From NCBI GenBank assembly GCA_050486265.1, contig JBJHCY010000001.1:186001-250000 (forward strand): a stretch of 64,000 bases of DNA. Reading direction: 5' to 3'. The position numbers and the translations under genes are program-made. How positions within the stretch are numbered: the first letter of the stretch is position 1; each line of letters begins with the position of its first letter. Below the pieces are notes generated by a model. The model was not told the origin of the DNA, ran no database searches, and was given only the letters and a program-made list of their open reading frames with translations. This document shows, piece by piece, positions 18,345 through 25,881 of this stretch. The DNA comes from SLFH01 sp050486265 (GTDB taxonomy: Bacteria > Planctomycetota > Phycisphaerae > Phycisphaerales > UBA1924).

Positions 18345-18378
18345 GTGCCACGGACCTCCGAAGGAGGTCGGTGCCACG
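18345..18378. repeat. Hairpin between direct repeats (GTGCCACG)
   Basis: GACCTCC (18353-18359) and GGAGGTC (18363-18369) form a 7-bp stem with a GAA loop. The stem is bracketed by the direct repeat GTGCCACG at 18345-18352 and 18371-18378. It lies in the gene-free stretch 18241-18444, which otherwise shows nothing. REP-like; no nearby transposase. Confidence 0.55.
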
Positions 18379-18444
18379 AAACGAGCAGCTCTTGATGGAG
18401 GCAGCTCAGATTGCGTCGACAATCCGACCGCACGCCGGTCCCCT

Positions 18445-18768
18445 CTACACCGGCGGCGACGGCACAAACCCGCGGATGATCCCGAGGAAGACCGCGACCG
18501 CGACGATCAGCAGCAGCCCTCCGAAGAACACGCCCCACGCGATCGTTCGGATCGGCCGGTCGCGGAGGGGGAAGGCCGAAGCCGCGGGCTTGACGATGAC
18601 CGCCGAGCCCGGCGGGGCGATCCCGCCCTCGACCGGTTCGACCGACGCCGAGAGGATGCTCCGCCGGCGCGCCGTGTTCAACGCGACATCCGGCGATGCG
18701 GCATCGACATACAGCTCGCTGTCGCGGTGCGACGAAGCGTGGATCCCCCTGACGCGGTAGAGCGGCAT
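18445..18768 (-). CDS. Small membrane protein coupled to scoB, 107 aa
   Basis: The start MPLYRVRG lies in TGATG, where the last base of the scoB stop (TGA, 18770-18768) is the first base of this ATG, so translation is coupled to scoB. Residues 1-72 form a soluble N-terminal region with alternating strand and helix (YVDAASPDVALNTARRR, then SASVEPVEGG). One C-terminal membrane helix spans residues 74-98. Function unknown; the operon suggests a link to acyl-CoA metabolism but does not show one. Confidence 0.72.
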   Translation of the reverse strand: MPLYRVRGIHASSHRDSELYVDAASPDVALNTARRRSILSASVEPVEGGIAPPGSAVIVKPAASAFPLRDRPIRTIAWGVFFGGLLLIVAVAVFLGIIRGFVPSPPV

Positions 18769-19430
18769 CAGACCTCCAGCGTGGGCACCGACGCGGGGAC
18801 GATAAGCTCCGCCCCAGTCTTTTCGACCACCTCGTCGGCCGTCACGCCCGGCGCGAGCTCGAGCAGTTCGAAGAGCTTGCGGTCCGGGTTCATCTTCAGG
18901 ACGCACAGGTCGGTGATGACCATGTCGATGCACTCGACGCCGGTGAGCGGGAGGGTGCAGGCCTTGACGATTTTCGGCTCGCCCTTCTTGTTGCAGTGCT
19001 CCATGGTCACGACGACCTTCTGCACGCCCGCGACAAGATCCATCGCCCCGCCCATCCCCTTGACCATTTTGCCGGGGATCATCCAGTTGGCGATGTCGCC
19101 CTTCTCAGAGACTTCCATCGCCCCGAGGATGCACATGTCGATGTGCCCGCCCCGGATCATCGCGAACGAGTCGGCCGACGAGAAGAAGCTCGCGCCCCGG
19201 CGTGCCGTCACCGTCTGCTTGCCCGCGTTGATGAGGTCGGCGTCGACCTCGCGGTCGGTGGGGTACGGGCCGATGCCGAGCAGCCCGTTTTCAGACTGCA
19301 GCCAGACATCCATGCCGCCCGGGATGTGGTTGGCCACCAGCGTCGGCATGCCGATGCCGAGGTTGACGACGAACCCGTCTTCGAGCTCTCTCGCGGCACG
19401 CGCGGCGATCTGATCTCTGTCCAGCGGCAT
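18768..19430 (-). CDS. scoB: 3-oxoacid CoA-transferase subunit B
   Basis: This 220-residue beta subunit carries the catalytic SENG motif: VWLQSENGLLG with E47, the glutamate that forms the CoA thioester. It also has the NLGIGMPTLVANHIPGG N-terminal signature and the GGAMDLVAG segment. With subunit A it moves CoA from succinyl-CoA to a 3-oxoacid such as acetoacetate, linking ketone-body or branched-chain/polyhydroxyalkanoate metabolism to the TCA cycle. The partner scoA lies about 1 kb upstream on the same strand, with a dienelactone hydrolase gene between them. Confidence 0.95.
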   Translation of the reverse strand: MPLDRDQIAARAARELEDGFVVNLGIGMPTLVANHIPGGMDVWLQSENGLLGIGPYPTDREVDADLINAGKQTVTARRGASFFSSADSFAMIRGGHIDMCILGAMEVSEKGDIANWMIPGKMVKGMGGAMDLVAGVQKVVVTMEHCNKKGEPKIVKACTLPLTGVECIDMVITDLCVLKMNPDRKLFELLELAPGVTADEVVEKTGAELIVPASVPTLEV

Positions 19431-19476
19431 GGGTCGTTCCTTTCCTCTCGGGCTCGGGTTCGGGGGCTCGGGGTGG

Positions 19477-19524
19477 CACGGCTCGCCGAGCCGTGTCTCT
19501 CACTGCATCGTCTCTCACTGCATC
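19477..19524. repeat. Palindrome followed by a 15-bp tandem duplication
   Basis: CACGGCTCG and CGAGCCGTG (19477-19495) form a perfect 9-bp stem. This is followed by two exact copies of GTCTCTCACTGCATC (19495-19509 and 19510-19524), ending just past the hydrolase gene's stop codon. It lies in the short gap between that gene and scoB. The tandem copy could vary in number by slippage. Confidence 0.7.
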
Positions 19525-19528
19525 CTGC

Positions 19529-20365
19529 TCAGTTGTCTCCCTCGCCGTCTTCCGTCTCGGGCTCTGCATCACCGGTCTTTGCAAAGACCTCTCTGAACAG
19601 TTCGAGCGTGTGCCTCCACGACCGTTCATCGGCTTTCTTGTCGTACCCGACCCCGTCCATGCCGAGCCCGTCGGCCTCGGGGTTGGTGAACGAGTGCAGG
19701 GCGCCCGCGTAGTCGATGAACACGAAGTCCGCCTTCGCAGTATGCATCTCTTCCAGGAACGCCTTTTTGTCGTCGTGCGTCACCATCGGGTCGGCGGCGC
19801 CGTTGCACACGAGCACGGTCCCGGTGAACGCGCCCTCGCGCATCGGGTGGGGGCCGGTCAGCCCGCCGTGGTAGCAGACCACCGCCGCCAAGGGCGCGCC
19901 GGCCCGAGCCATCTCGAGCACGACGGTCCCGCCGAAGCAGTACCCGATCGCGGCGACCCGCTCGGCGTCGACGCGATCAGCGTCGAGCAGGACCTCCAGC
20001 CCGGCTGTCGCCCGGTCGCGCATCAGCGGGCGGTCGGCGTAGAAGGGCGTGGCGAGCGCTCTCGCCTCGGCCGGGGTGTCGACCAGCACGCCCGCGCCGT
20101 ACATATCCAGCGCGAAGGCGACGAATCCTTCTTCGGCCAGCATCCGAGCCCGCTTCTCGGCGTAGGGCCCGCGTCCCCACCATTCGTGGACGACGAGCAC
20201 GCCGGGCCGGCGCCCCTCGGCCTCGCTGTCATAGACCATCAGGCCCTTGAGCTCGACGCCGTCGTGGATGTAGCGAACCTCTTCGGCGACGACCTCGGCG
20301 CAGGCGAGCGGGGCGAAGCCCGCGAGAGCCGAGATCACAACGGCGGTCTTGTGCTTTGTCTTCAT
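19529..20365 (-). CDS. Secreted dienelactone hydrolase-family protein
   Basis: A 278-residue protein with an N-terminal signal peptide (MKTKHK, hydrophobic core, cleavage near LACA at residue 23) followed by a DLH domain. The nucleophile is C143 in GYCFGG, as in dienelactone hydrolases; the acid is D192 in GAADPMVTHDD and the histidine is H224 in GALHSF. The DLH fold hydrolyses lactones and related esters. Bacterial secreted members often have no defined substrate. Its position between scoA and scoB is unusual, and export separates it physically from the cytoplasmic CoA-transferase. Confidence 0.88.
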   Translation of the reverse strand: MKTKHKTAVVISALAGFAPLACAEVVAEEVRYIHDGVELKGLMVYDSEAEGRRPGVLVVHEWWGRGPYAEKRARMLAEEGFVAFALDMYGAGVLVDTPAEARALATPFYADRPLMRDRATAGLEVLLDADRVDAERVAAIGYCFGGTVVLEMARAGAPLAAVVCYHGGLTGPHPMREGAFTGTVLVCNGAADPMVTHDDKKAFLEEMHTAKADFVFIDYAGALHSFTNPEADGLGMDGVGYDKKADERSWRHTLELFREVFAKTGDAEPETEDGEGDN

Positions 20366-20445
20366 GGCCTGCCCTTTCGCCGCCCGTCGGTCTTACGGCT
20401 TCCGCTTGCCGCCGGATTGGTGTCGGCGCGACAGAGGCGTGAGAT

Positions 20446-21216
20446 TCAGCCCTTGCGCACCGTCCGCTGCTCGATCCGCTTCTCGCTCTTGGTCTGCACC
20501 ACGCGGTCGACGAAGTTGCCCGGCGTGTGCACATTGTCGGGGTCGAACTCGCCGAGACCGACGATCCGGTCGACCTCCGCGATGACAAACCGCGCGGCCG
20601 TCGCCATCATCGGGTTGAAGTTCCGCGCCGTCTTGCGGTAGCGCAGATTACCGAACTCGTCGGCCGCGTCCGCCTTCACGAGCGCCAGGTCGGCGAAGAG
20701 CGCCGTCTCCATCACATAAGGCTTGCGCTCTACGCCGTCGGGGTCAGGGCCGCGATTGAAGTTCCGCGTGTCGTCCTCGGGGCGGAAGAACTCGCGGACC
20801 TCTTTGCCCTCCGCCACGATCGTGCCCACGGCGGTGGGGGTATAGAACGCCGGGATGCCCGCCCCGGCCGCGCGGATCCGCTCGGCGAGCGTCCCCTGCG
20901 GGTTGAACTCGACCTCCAGTTCGCCCTCGATGAACTGCTTCTCGAACACCGAGTTCTCGCCGACATAGCTCGAGACCATCTTCTTGATCTGCCGCGTCTT
21001 GAGCAGGAGTCCCAGGCCCCAGTCGTCGACGCCGGCGTTGTTGCTGATGCAGGTGATGTCTTTCACGCCCGTGTCGCGCAGGGCGATGATGAGCTGCTCG
21101 GGGATCCCGCAGAGCCCGAACCCGCCGACATGGATCGTGCACCCGTCGGCGAGGACGCCTTTATCGCGCAGGTCCGCGAGGGTCTCGGCCGGTGTTTTGA
21201 AGATCTTGCTCGCCAT
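20446..21216 (-). CDS. scoA: 3-oxoacid CoA-transferase subunit A
   Basis: The ATG at 21216 begins MASKIFKTPAETLADL with GGGAG upstream, giving 256 residues. Subunit A signatures include TIHVGGFGLCGIPEQLI (oxyanion and CoA-binding region) and SNNAGVDDWGLG. The C-terminal region GEFDPDNVHTPGNFVDRV closes the subunit. It pairs with scoB to form the alpha2beta2 succinyl-CoA:3-oxoacid transferase. A longer in-frame start to 21396 is possible but would add an Arg/Ser-rich, low-quality N-terminus. First gene of the scoA-dlh-scoB-membrane protein operon. Confidence 0.95.
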   Translation of the reverse strand: MASKIFKTPAETLADLRDKGVLADGCTIHVGGFGLCGIPEQLIIALRDTGVKDITCISNNAGVDDWGLGLLLKTRQIKKMVSSYVGENSVFEKQFIEGELEVEFNPQGTLAERIRAAGAGIPAFYTPTAVGTIVAEGKEVREFFRPEDDTRNFNRGPDPDGVERKPYVMETALFADLALVKADAADEFGNLRYRKTARNFNPMMATAARFVIAEVDRIVGLGEFDPDNVHTPGNFVDRVVQTKSEKRIEQRTVRKG

Positions 21217-21268
21217 GGTTGCTCCCTGGGTCGCGGTCGTTGACAACAGTGTATTCGGAAAAGCAGGC

Positions 21269-21895
21269 TCAGCCGCCCCCGGTGTGCTCCGGCCCCTCTC
21301 CGCCCGACGCCGGTTCGTCCGGCGGCTGCTCTTGGGCTTCCGGCTCGCCTTCTGGGTCCTCGTCCGTCGGCGGCTCGGGCATGTTCGGCTCGGCAAGGCT
21401 CTTGATGAACTCGATAAGCTGCTCGACCTGCTGGTCGTTGAGAACGCCCCGGTTCGGCGGCATCGTCCGCATGTTCTCCCACCCCCGGCGCACCTGGTCG
21501 TACGGGTCCAGGATCGCCCGGCGCAGATACTCCTCGTCGGCGATCACCCGCGTCCCGCCGACAAGCTCGACCTCCGAGCCGTACAGGTGCAGGAACGACG
21601 GCCCCTCGACCACCGTCCCGTCGTCGGAGTGACACCCGAAGCACATGCGGAACCAGAGCTGCTCGCCCGCCCGCGCCTTGACGCGGTCGTAGCTGTAGTC
21701 GATGCGTCGGGCGCGGTCTTCGAGGCTCTCGCGGGCCGGCGCCGTGTCGGGCAGCACTCTCTCGCCCTGGCCGTCAGAGGCGGTCATCAGCAGCCAGACG
21801 ATGCCGACGCCCATCAGCAGCAGGGGAACCCCGACCACGAGCGCCACAATCAGCCCCGCGTTGACAGCCCCTCGTCTTATCAACGGCCTCATCAC
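21269..21895 (-). CDS. Membrane-anchored cytochrome c (CoxB C-terminal-like domain)
   Basis: A 208-residue protein with one N-terminal membrane helix (about residues 12-37) and a periplasmic c-type heme domain. The heme is bound by C85-x2-C88-H89 and the second axial ligand is probably M145 in NMRTMPPNRG. The pattern from YGSEVELVGGTRVIADEEYLRRAI to LNDQQVEQLIEFIKSL is very like the cytochrome c domain fused to subunit II of caa3-type oxidases. The tail is Pro/Glu-rich. The gene overlaps nrdR by 4 nt (21892-21895), so it is translationally coupled to nrdR, an odd pairing. Confidence 0.88.
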   Translation of the reverse strand: MMRPLIRRGAVNAGLIVALVVGVPLLLMGVGIVWLLMTASDGQGERVLPDTAPARESLEDRARRIDYSYDRVKARAGEQLWFRMCFGCHSDDGTVVEGPSFLHLYGSEVELVGGTRVIADEEYLRRAILDPYDQVRRGWENMRTMPPNRGVLNDQQVEQLIEFIKSLAEPNMPEPPTDEDPEGEPEAQEQPPDEPASGGEGPEHTGGG

Positions 21896-22383
21896 GGAAA
21901 CAGCCCCTGCTGGTTCTTCACATCCTTGGGTTTGCTCGTCAGCGCCTTGAGCTCCTCCATGATGTCGTCGACCGTCTTGAACTGGTGGTACTCGCTGGCG
22001 AAGCGGATGTACGCCACCTCGTCGAGGTCGCGCAGCTTCGCCATCACCCGCTCGCCGATCAGCTGGCTGGACACCTCGCGGTCGAACTCGCGGTGCAGCT
22101 CCTCCTCGACCTCGTCGACGAGACGCTGCTTGGCGTCTTCCGAGACGGGGCGCTTGCCGCAGGCGGCGTCGAGCCCGCGCGCGATGTTGTCGCGATCGAA
22201 CGGCACGCGCTTGCCGTCACGCTTGACGACCGACAGGCGGCTCGTCTGCTCGACGCGTTCGTAAGTGGTGAAGCGTTTCTCGCAATCGGCGCACTGGCGC
22301 CTGCGGCGGATGACCTTGCCGCCCTCAGCGGCCCGAGAGTCGATCACCCGGTCTTCGTTGGACCCGCAGAAGGGGCAGATCAT
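21892..22383 (-). CDS. nrdR: Transcriptional repressor NrdR
   Basis: This 163-residue protein has the NrdR zinc ribbon (C3, C6, C31, C34, with the basic KVIRRRRQ loop) followed by the ATP-cone domain. NrdR represses ribonucleotide reductase genes in response to (d)ATP. No ribonucleotide reductase gene is nearby, as is common for nrdR. The gene is divergent from the thrS leader region, and the downstream cytochrome gene starts inside its stop codon. Confidence 0.96.
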   Translation of the reverse strand: MICPFCGSNEDRVIDSRAAEGGKVIRRRRQCADCEKRFTTYERVEQTSRLSVVKRDGKRVPFDRDNIARGLDAACGKRPVSEDAKQRLVDEVEEELHREFDREVSSQLIGERVMAKLRDLDEVAYIRFASEYHQFKTVDDIMEELKALTSKPKDVKNQQGLFP

Positions 22384-22607
22384 GCGTCAACCACCAGATC
22401 AAGGGCCTCGGGGCGCGAGCGGGGCGAGCCCTTGGGGGCCCGGCCCGAGATTGTCAGGGCCCCGGACCCCCGGGTCAAAGCCCGGCGCTGCCTTCGGCCA
22501 GCGCGGGCGCGGGGCGCTGGGGGCTGGGACGGCCTCGCCCAGCGCCCCGCACCCAGCGCCCTCCTCCTGTTGCTCTTCCAGCCCGCCCGGGGCTATCCTC
22601 ATCACCG
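22384..22607. other. Divergent promoter region nrdR / thrS
   Basis: A gene-free region, very GC-rich, that must carry promoters for nrdR on one side and the thrS leader on the other. Its clearest structure is a perfect 11-bp inverted repeat, GGGGCGCTGGG (22511-22521) / CCCAGCGCCCC (22538-22548). No convincing -10/-35 pair or NrdR box could be read. Confidence 0.5.
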
Positions 22608-22664
22608 ATGCGACACCCGACCGGCAACACCACGACGACTACCAAAGGAACGCGGGGCGGATAG
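22608..22664 (+). CDS. Threonine-rich leader peptide of thrS, 18 aa
   Basis: A minimal frame at 22608-22664 reads MRHPTGNTTTTTKGTRGG then TAG. Seven of the 18 residues are threonine, with five consecutive Thr codons (22629-22643). It lies 40 nt upstream of a terminator hairpin and 154 nt upstream of the thrS start codon. This is the layout of a transcription-attenuation leader: ribosomes stall on Thr codons when charged tRNA-Thr is scarce. No strong ribosome binding site is visible before its ATG, which is the main weakness. The sequence facts are direct; the regulatory role is inferred. Confidence 0.68.
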   Translation: MRHPTGNTTTTTKGTRGG

Positions 22665-22713
22665 CCGGCCGCCCGTCGCGATCGCTGTTTGCACAACCAC
22701 TCCACGCCCGGCT
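22655..22713 (+). promoter_or_regulatory. Possible competing leader stems (pause hairpin and antiterminator)
   Basis: GGGCGG (22655-22660) can pair with CCGCCC (22669-22674) across the leader stop codon. The intervening AGCCGG (22663-22668) can pair instead with CCGGCT (22708-22713), which overlaps the left arm of the terminator and would prevent it forming. This is the pattern expected for an attenuator, worked out by eye; folding energies were not computed. Confidence 0.45.
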
Positions 22714-22733
22714 CACCAGAGGCCGGGCGTTTT
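22704..22733 (+). terminator. Terminator hairpin in the thrS leader (candidate attenuator)
   Basis: Arms ACGCCCGGC (22704-22712) and GCCGGGCGT (22722-22730) form a perfect 9-bp stem with a 9-nt loop, followed by TTTTC. It sits between the Thr-rich leader peptide and thrS, where a terminator would have no ordinary purpose unless it is conditional. Confidence 0.8.
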
Positions 22734-22818
22734 CGTTGAAATCCGCCCCGACCCGCCGATGCTGATCCCCGCGGCCCCGCTCGAAAACACGGGCCGAAAC
22801 TTCCGGAGACCTCCAAAG

Positions 22819-24903
22819 ATGCCCGCCATCACCCTCCCAGACGGTTCGGTCAAACAGTTCGACGCCCCGGTGACCGCCCGCCAGGTCGCCGAGTCGATCG
22901 GCCCGCGCCTCGCCCAGGCCGCCGTCGGCTGCCGCGTCGACGGCGAGGTCCGCGATCTCGCCGCCCCGCTCGACACCGACTGCCGCCTCGAGATCATCAC
23001 CGAGACCCGCAAGAACGACAGCGGCAAGAACGAGCCCGACCCCGACGCGCTCTACCTCCTCCGCCACTCGTGCGCCCATGTCATGGCCGAGGCGATCCAG
23101 CGGGTCGTGCCCGGGGCGCAGCTCGTCTACGGCCCGCCCCTCGAAACCGGCTTCTACTACGACATCCGCTTCCCCGACGACCGCCCGCTCAAAGAAGGCG
23201 ACTTCGAAGCCGTCGAGAAGGAGATGGCGAACATCGTCAAGGAGGACCGCCCCTTCACCCGCTACGAGCTCGACCCCAACGAGGGCATGACCAAGCTCAG
23301 GGCCGAGGGCAGCAAGTACAAGCTCGACAACGCCGAACGCGCCCTGGCGGCCTCGGGTTCGGGCGCGAAGCTCTCGTTCTACGCCACCGGCGAGCCGGGC
23401 AAAAACTGGGAAGACCTCTGCCGCGGGCCCCATGTCCCCAGCACCGGACGCATCGGCGCGTTCAAGGTGATGTCCCTCGCCTCGTCGTACTGGCACGGCG
23501 ACGAGAACTCCGACCGCCTCACCCGCGTCTACGGCACCGCCTTCTTCAAGCCCGCCGACCTCCAGCAATACCTCGAAAACCTCGAAGAGGCCAAGCGCCG
23601 CGACCACCGCGTCCTGGGCAAGCAGCTCGGGCTCTTCCACATCGACGAGGCTGTCGGCCAGGGGCTGATCCTCTGGACGCCCGCGGGCGCGACCATCCGC
23701 AAGGAACTGCAGAACTTCATCGGCGAGGAGCTCCGCCGCCAGGGCTACTTCGAGATCTTCACGCCCCACATCGGGCGGCTGGATCTGTACCGCACCAGCG
23801 GGCACTTCCCGTACTACGCCGAGAGCCAGTACCCGCCGATCGTCCCGCGTGAGGAGCTCTCGCGCCTCGCGCAGGAAGGGTGCTCGTGCGCCGAACTCGG
23901 CAATCTGATGGCTTCCGGCGATATCGACGGCTACATGCTCAAGCCGATGAACTGCCCGCACCACATCAAGATCTTCGCCTCGCGCCAGCACTCCTACCGC
24001 GACCTGCCCGTCCGCCTCGCCGAGTTCGGCACGGTGTATCGCTGGGAGCAGTCCGGCGAGGTCGGCGGCATGACGCGCGTCCGCGGATTCACCCAGGACG
24101 ACGCGCACCTGTTCTGCACGCCCGATCAAATCGCCGAAGAACTGCAGGGCTGCCTGAGCCTCGTTCGGATCATCTTCGATGCGCTGGGTATGGAGGACTA
24201 CCGCGTGCGCATCGGCCTGCGCGACCCGGATTCGAGCAAGTACACCGGCGACCCGGCCAACTGGGACAAGGCCGAACAAGCCTGCCGCGAAGCCGCAAAG
24301 ACGCTCGGCAAGCCGTTCGTTGAAGAGCCGGGCGAGGCGGCGTTCTACGGACCGAAGATCGACTTTGTCGTCAAGGATGTCATCGGTCGCGAGTGGCAGC
24401 TCGGCACGGTGCAGGTCGACTACAACCTGCCCGAACGCTTCGGGCTCTCGTACATCGGCCCGGACAACAAGCCGCACAGGCCGGTGATGATCCACCGCGC
24501 CCCGTTCGGCTCGATGGAGCGGTTCATCGGCGTGCTGATCGAGCACTTCGCCGGCGCCTTCCCCGCGTGGCTCGCGCCCGAGCAGGTCCGCGTGCTGCCC
24601 ATCAGCGACAAGACCGCGACCTACGCGAGCAAGGTCCACGAGGCCCTCAAAGCCCGACGCGTCCGCGTCACCACCGACGACAGCTCGGGCAGAGTGCAGG
24701 CGAAGATCAAGGCCGCGGCCGACGAGAAGATCCCCTACATGCTCGTCGTCGGCCCGCGCGACGAAGAGGGCGGAACCGTCAGCGTCCGCGCCCGCGGCAT
24801 CCAGAAAGACCTCGGCGCCATGCCGCTCGACGAATTCCTGAGCGCGCTTGACACCGAGATCACCACCCGAGGCAAAGAGACCGTGGCCGCAAGGTTTGCG
24901 TAA
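22819..24903 (+). CDS. thrS: Threonyl-tRNA synthetase
   Basis: The ATG at 22819 gives a 694-residue class II synthetase. An N-terminal TGS domain (about 1-65) is followed by the editing-domain metal-type motif H83-x3-H87, the catalytic core and a C-terminal anticodon-binding domain (VRVLPISDKTATYASKV onwards). The zinc site that recognises threonine is intact: C379 (MNCPHH), H430 (DDAHLF) and H560 (MIHRAPFG). The length is typical of the bacterial enzyme. It charges tRNA-Thr. It is preceded by a Thr-rich leader and terminator, and followed by a hairpin terminator; infC is not adjacent. Confidence 0.98.
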   Translation: MPAITLPDGSVKQFDAPVTARQVAESIGPRLAQAAVGCRVDGEVRDLAAPLDTDCRLEIITETRKNDSGKNEPDPDALYLLRHSCAHVMAEAIQRVVPGAQLVYGPPLETGFYYDIRFPDDRPLKEGDFEAVEKEMANIVKEDRPFTRYELDPNEGMTKLRAEGSKYKLDNAERALAASGSGAKLSFYATGEPGKNWEDLCRGPHVPSTGRIGAFKVMSLASSYWHGDENSDRLTRVYGTAFFKPADLQQYLENLEEAKRRDHRVLGKQLGLFHIDEAVGQGLILWTPAGATIRKELQNFIGEELRRQGYFEIFTPHIGRLDLYRTSGHFPYYAESQYPPIVPREELSRLAQEGCSCAELGNLMASGDIDGYMLKPMNCPHHIKIFASRQHSYRDLPVRLAEFGTVYRWEQSGEVGGMTRVRGFTQDDAHLFCTPDQIAEELQGCLSLVRIIFDALGMEDYRVRIGLRDPDSSKYTGDPANWDKAEQACREAAKTLGKPFVEEPGEAAFYGPKIDFVVKDVIGREWQLGTVQVDYNLPERFGLSYIGPDNKPHRPVMIHRAPFGSMERFIGVLIEHFAGAFPAWLAPEQVRVLPISDKTATYASKVHEALKARRVRVTTDDSSGRVQAKIKAAADEKIPYMLVVGPRDEEGGTVSVRARGIQKDLGAMPLDEFLSALDTEITTRGKETVAARFA

Positions 24904-24921
24904 GCAAAAATGAAGTTCAAT

Positions 24922-24960
24922 CTGTGGCACTGGCGGCTCGCCCGCCAGTGTCTTTTTCTG
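24922..24960 (+). terminator. Intrinsic terminator of thrS; copy C of the shared hairpin element
   Basis: CTGTGG is followed by arm CACTGGCGG (24928-24936), a 5-nt loop and arm CCGCCAGTG (24942-24950), then TCTTTTTCTG. It fits a rho-independent terminator 25 nt past the thrS stop. Beyond it the pattern decays into two further partial copies (around 24987-25000 and 25025-25050). Confidence 0.85.
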
Positions 24961-25176
24961 TCAGTGACAACGTTTGTCGAGTTCTCCTCGCCCGCCAGTG
25001 ATTCCGTGAGCGACAACCCGTGTCGAACACACCTCATCCGCGAGTGTTTTCCGTGCAGCATTACCTGTTGCACCGACGCGTGCAGCCGCTCAAGTGCCGC
25101 TGTCCCTTCCGCTCAAGTCCCGAAGGGACGCAAGAATGCGCAGCAAACCGAAACCCGTGGACAGCAGCCCAATCCC
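24961..25176. other. Intergenic region with degraded repeat copies
   Basis: No gene is supported. Two diverged copies of the end of the thrS terminator element follow it: CGCCCGCCAGTG with a nearby GAGCGACAAC-type segment around 24990-25030, and a CCGCGAGTGTTTTCCGTG segment near 25040. A small hairpin GTCCC/GGGAC lies at 25117-25129. The region is otherwise featureless. Confidence 0.5.
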
Positions 25177-25881
25177 TCAGCCCATCCCCAGCAACCACCC
25201 CGCGTAGTCCCCCCGCGAATAAGTCTCGCTCCACGCGTCGTGCCCGACGCCAGGCAGCAGCTCAAGACCGCAATCGCCCCCCGCCCCGCTGATCGCGACC
25301 AGCAACCCGAGCGCATGGTCCGGCGGCACAATCTCATCTTCCAGCCCGTGCGTGATCCTTGTCGGCGTCGAGCGCAGTCCCGACGCGATCTCCGCAACAA
25401 GCGCCGATCGCGGGTCGAACGCCCAGCCCTCGGCGTTGTAGTTCCCCGGCGGCGGATCGGCGTACGGGCAGACCGCCAGCACGCGATGGAAGCGATCCGG
25501 ATGCCTCGCCGCGATCACGAGCGCCCCGTGCCCGCCCTGGCTGTTGCCGGTCACGACCGCCCGCTCCGCGCCCGAAGCGTCCTGCGCTTCCTCCACCAGT
25601 TTCATCACCGCCTCGGCGAGCGACTCCCACTGCGCCCCGGGCTCCCGTTTCTGCGGCAGCAGGATCGGCCCCGGCCAGAGCTCGGGCCGCTCGATCGCGA
25701 TCCGGGGCAGCGACTTGCGCTGGACGAGCTCGGCGTCGGTCCCGCACTCGCCGAGGCCGTGGAGGAACAGCGTTAGCGGCGGAACGGCGCCAAGGCCTGT
25801 TCTTGGGCCCTCTCCCACGCCGGGCAGCAGCCTCGCGTGCACCCCGCCTGTTTCGAGCTCGATCGGCGTCGGCCTGTTCAC
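25177..25881 (-). CDS. Alpha/beta hydrolase (carboxylesterase / phospholipase-like)
   Basis: This 234-residue hydrolase has no signal peptide. The nucleophile elbow is TGNSQGGHG with S114, the acid is D182 in THGLEDEIVP and the histidine is H214 in GVGHDAW. The N-terminal FLHGLGECG supplies the oxyanion hole. It resembles small carboxylesterases and lysophospholipases that act on short acyl esters. Its start codon overlaps the response-regulator stop by 4 nt (25878-25881), making it the last gene of the kinase-regulator-hydrolase operon. Confidence 0.85.
   Translation of the reverse strand: MNRPTPIELETGGVHARLLPGVGEGPRTGLGAVPPLTLFLHGLGECGTDAELVQRKSLPRIAIERPELWPGPILLPQKREPGAQWESLAEAVMKLVEEAQDASGAERAVVTGNSQGGHGALVIAARHPDRFHRVLAVCPYADPPPGNYNAEGWAFDPRSALVAEIASGLRSTPTRITHGLEDEIVPPDHALGLLVAISGAGGDCGLELLPGVGHDAWSETYSRGDYAGWLLGMG

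Noticed and set aside
22608..22818. T-box riboswitch upstream of thrS
   Set aside because: No T-box sequence (AGGGTGG-like) or specifier stem could be found; the Thr-rich peptide explains the leader better.
22639..24930. 763-codon frame antisense to thrS
   Set aside because: thrS has all catalytic and zinc residues; the antisense frame is low-complexity and unsupported.
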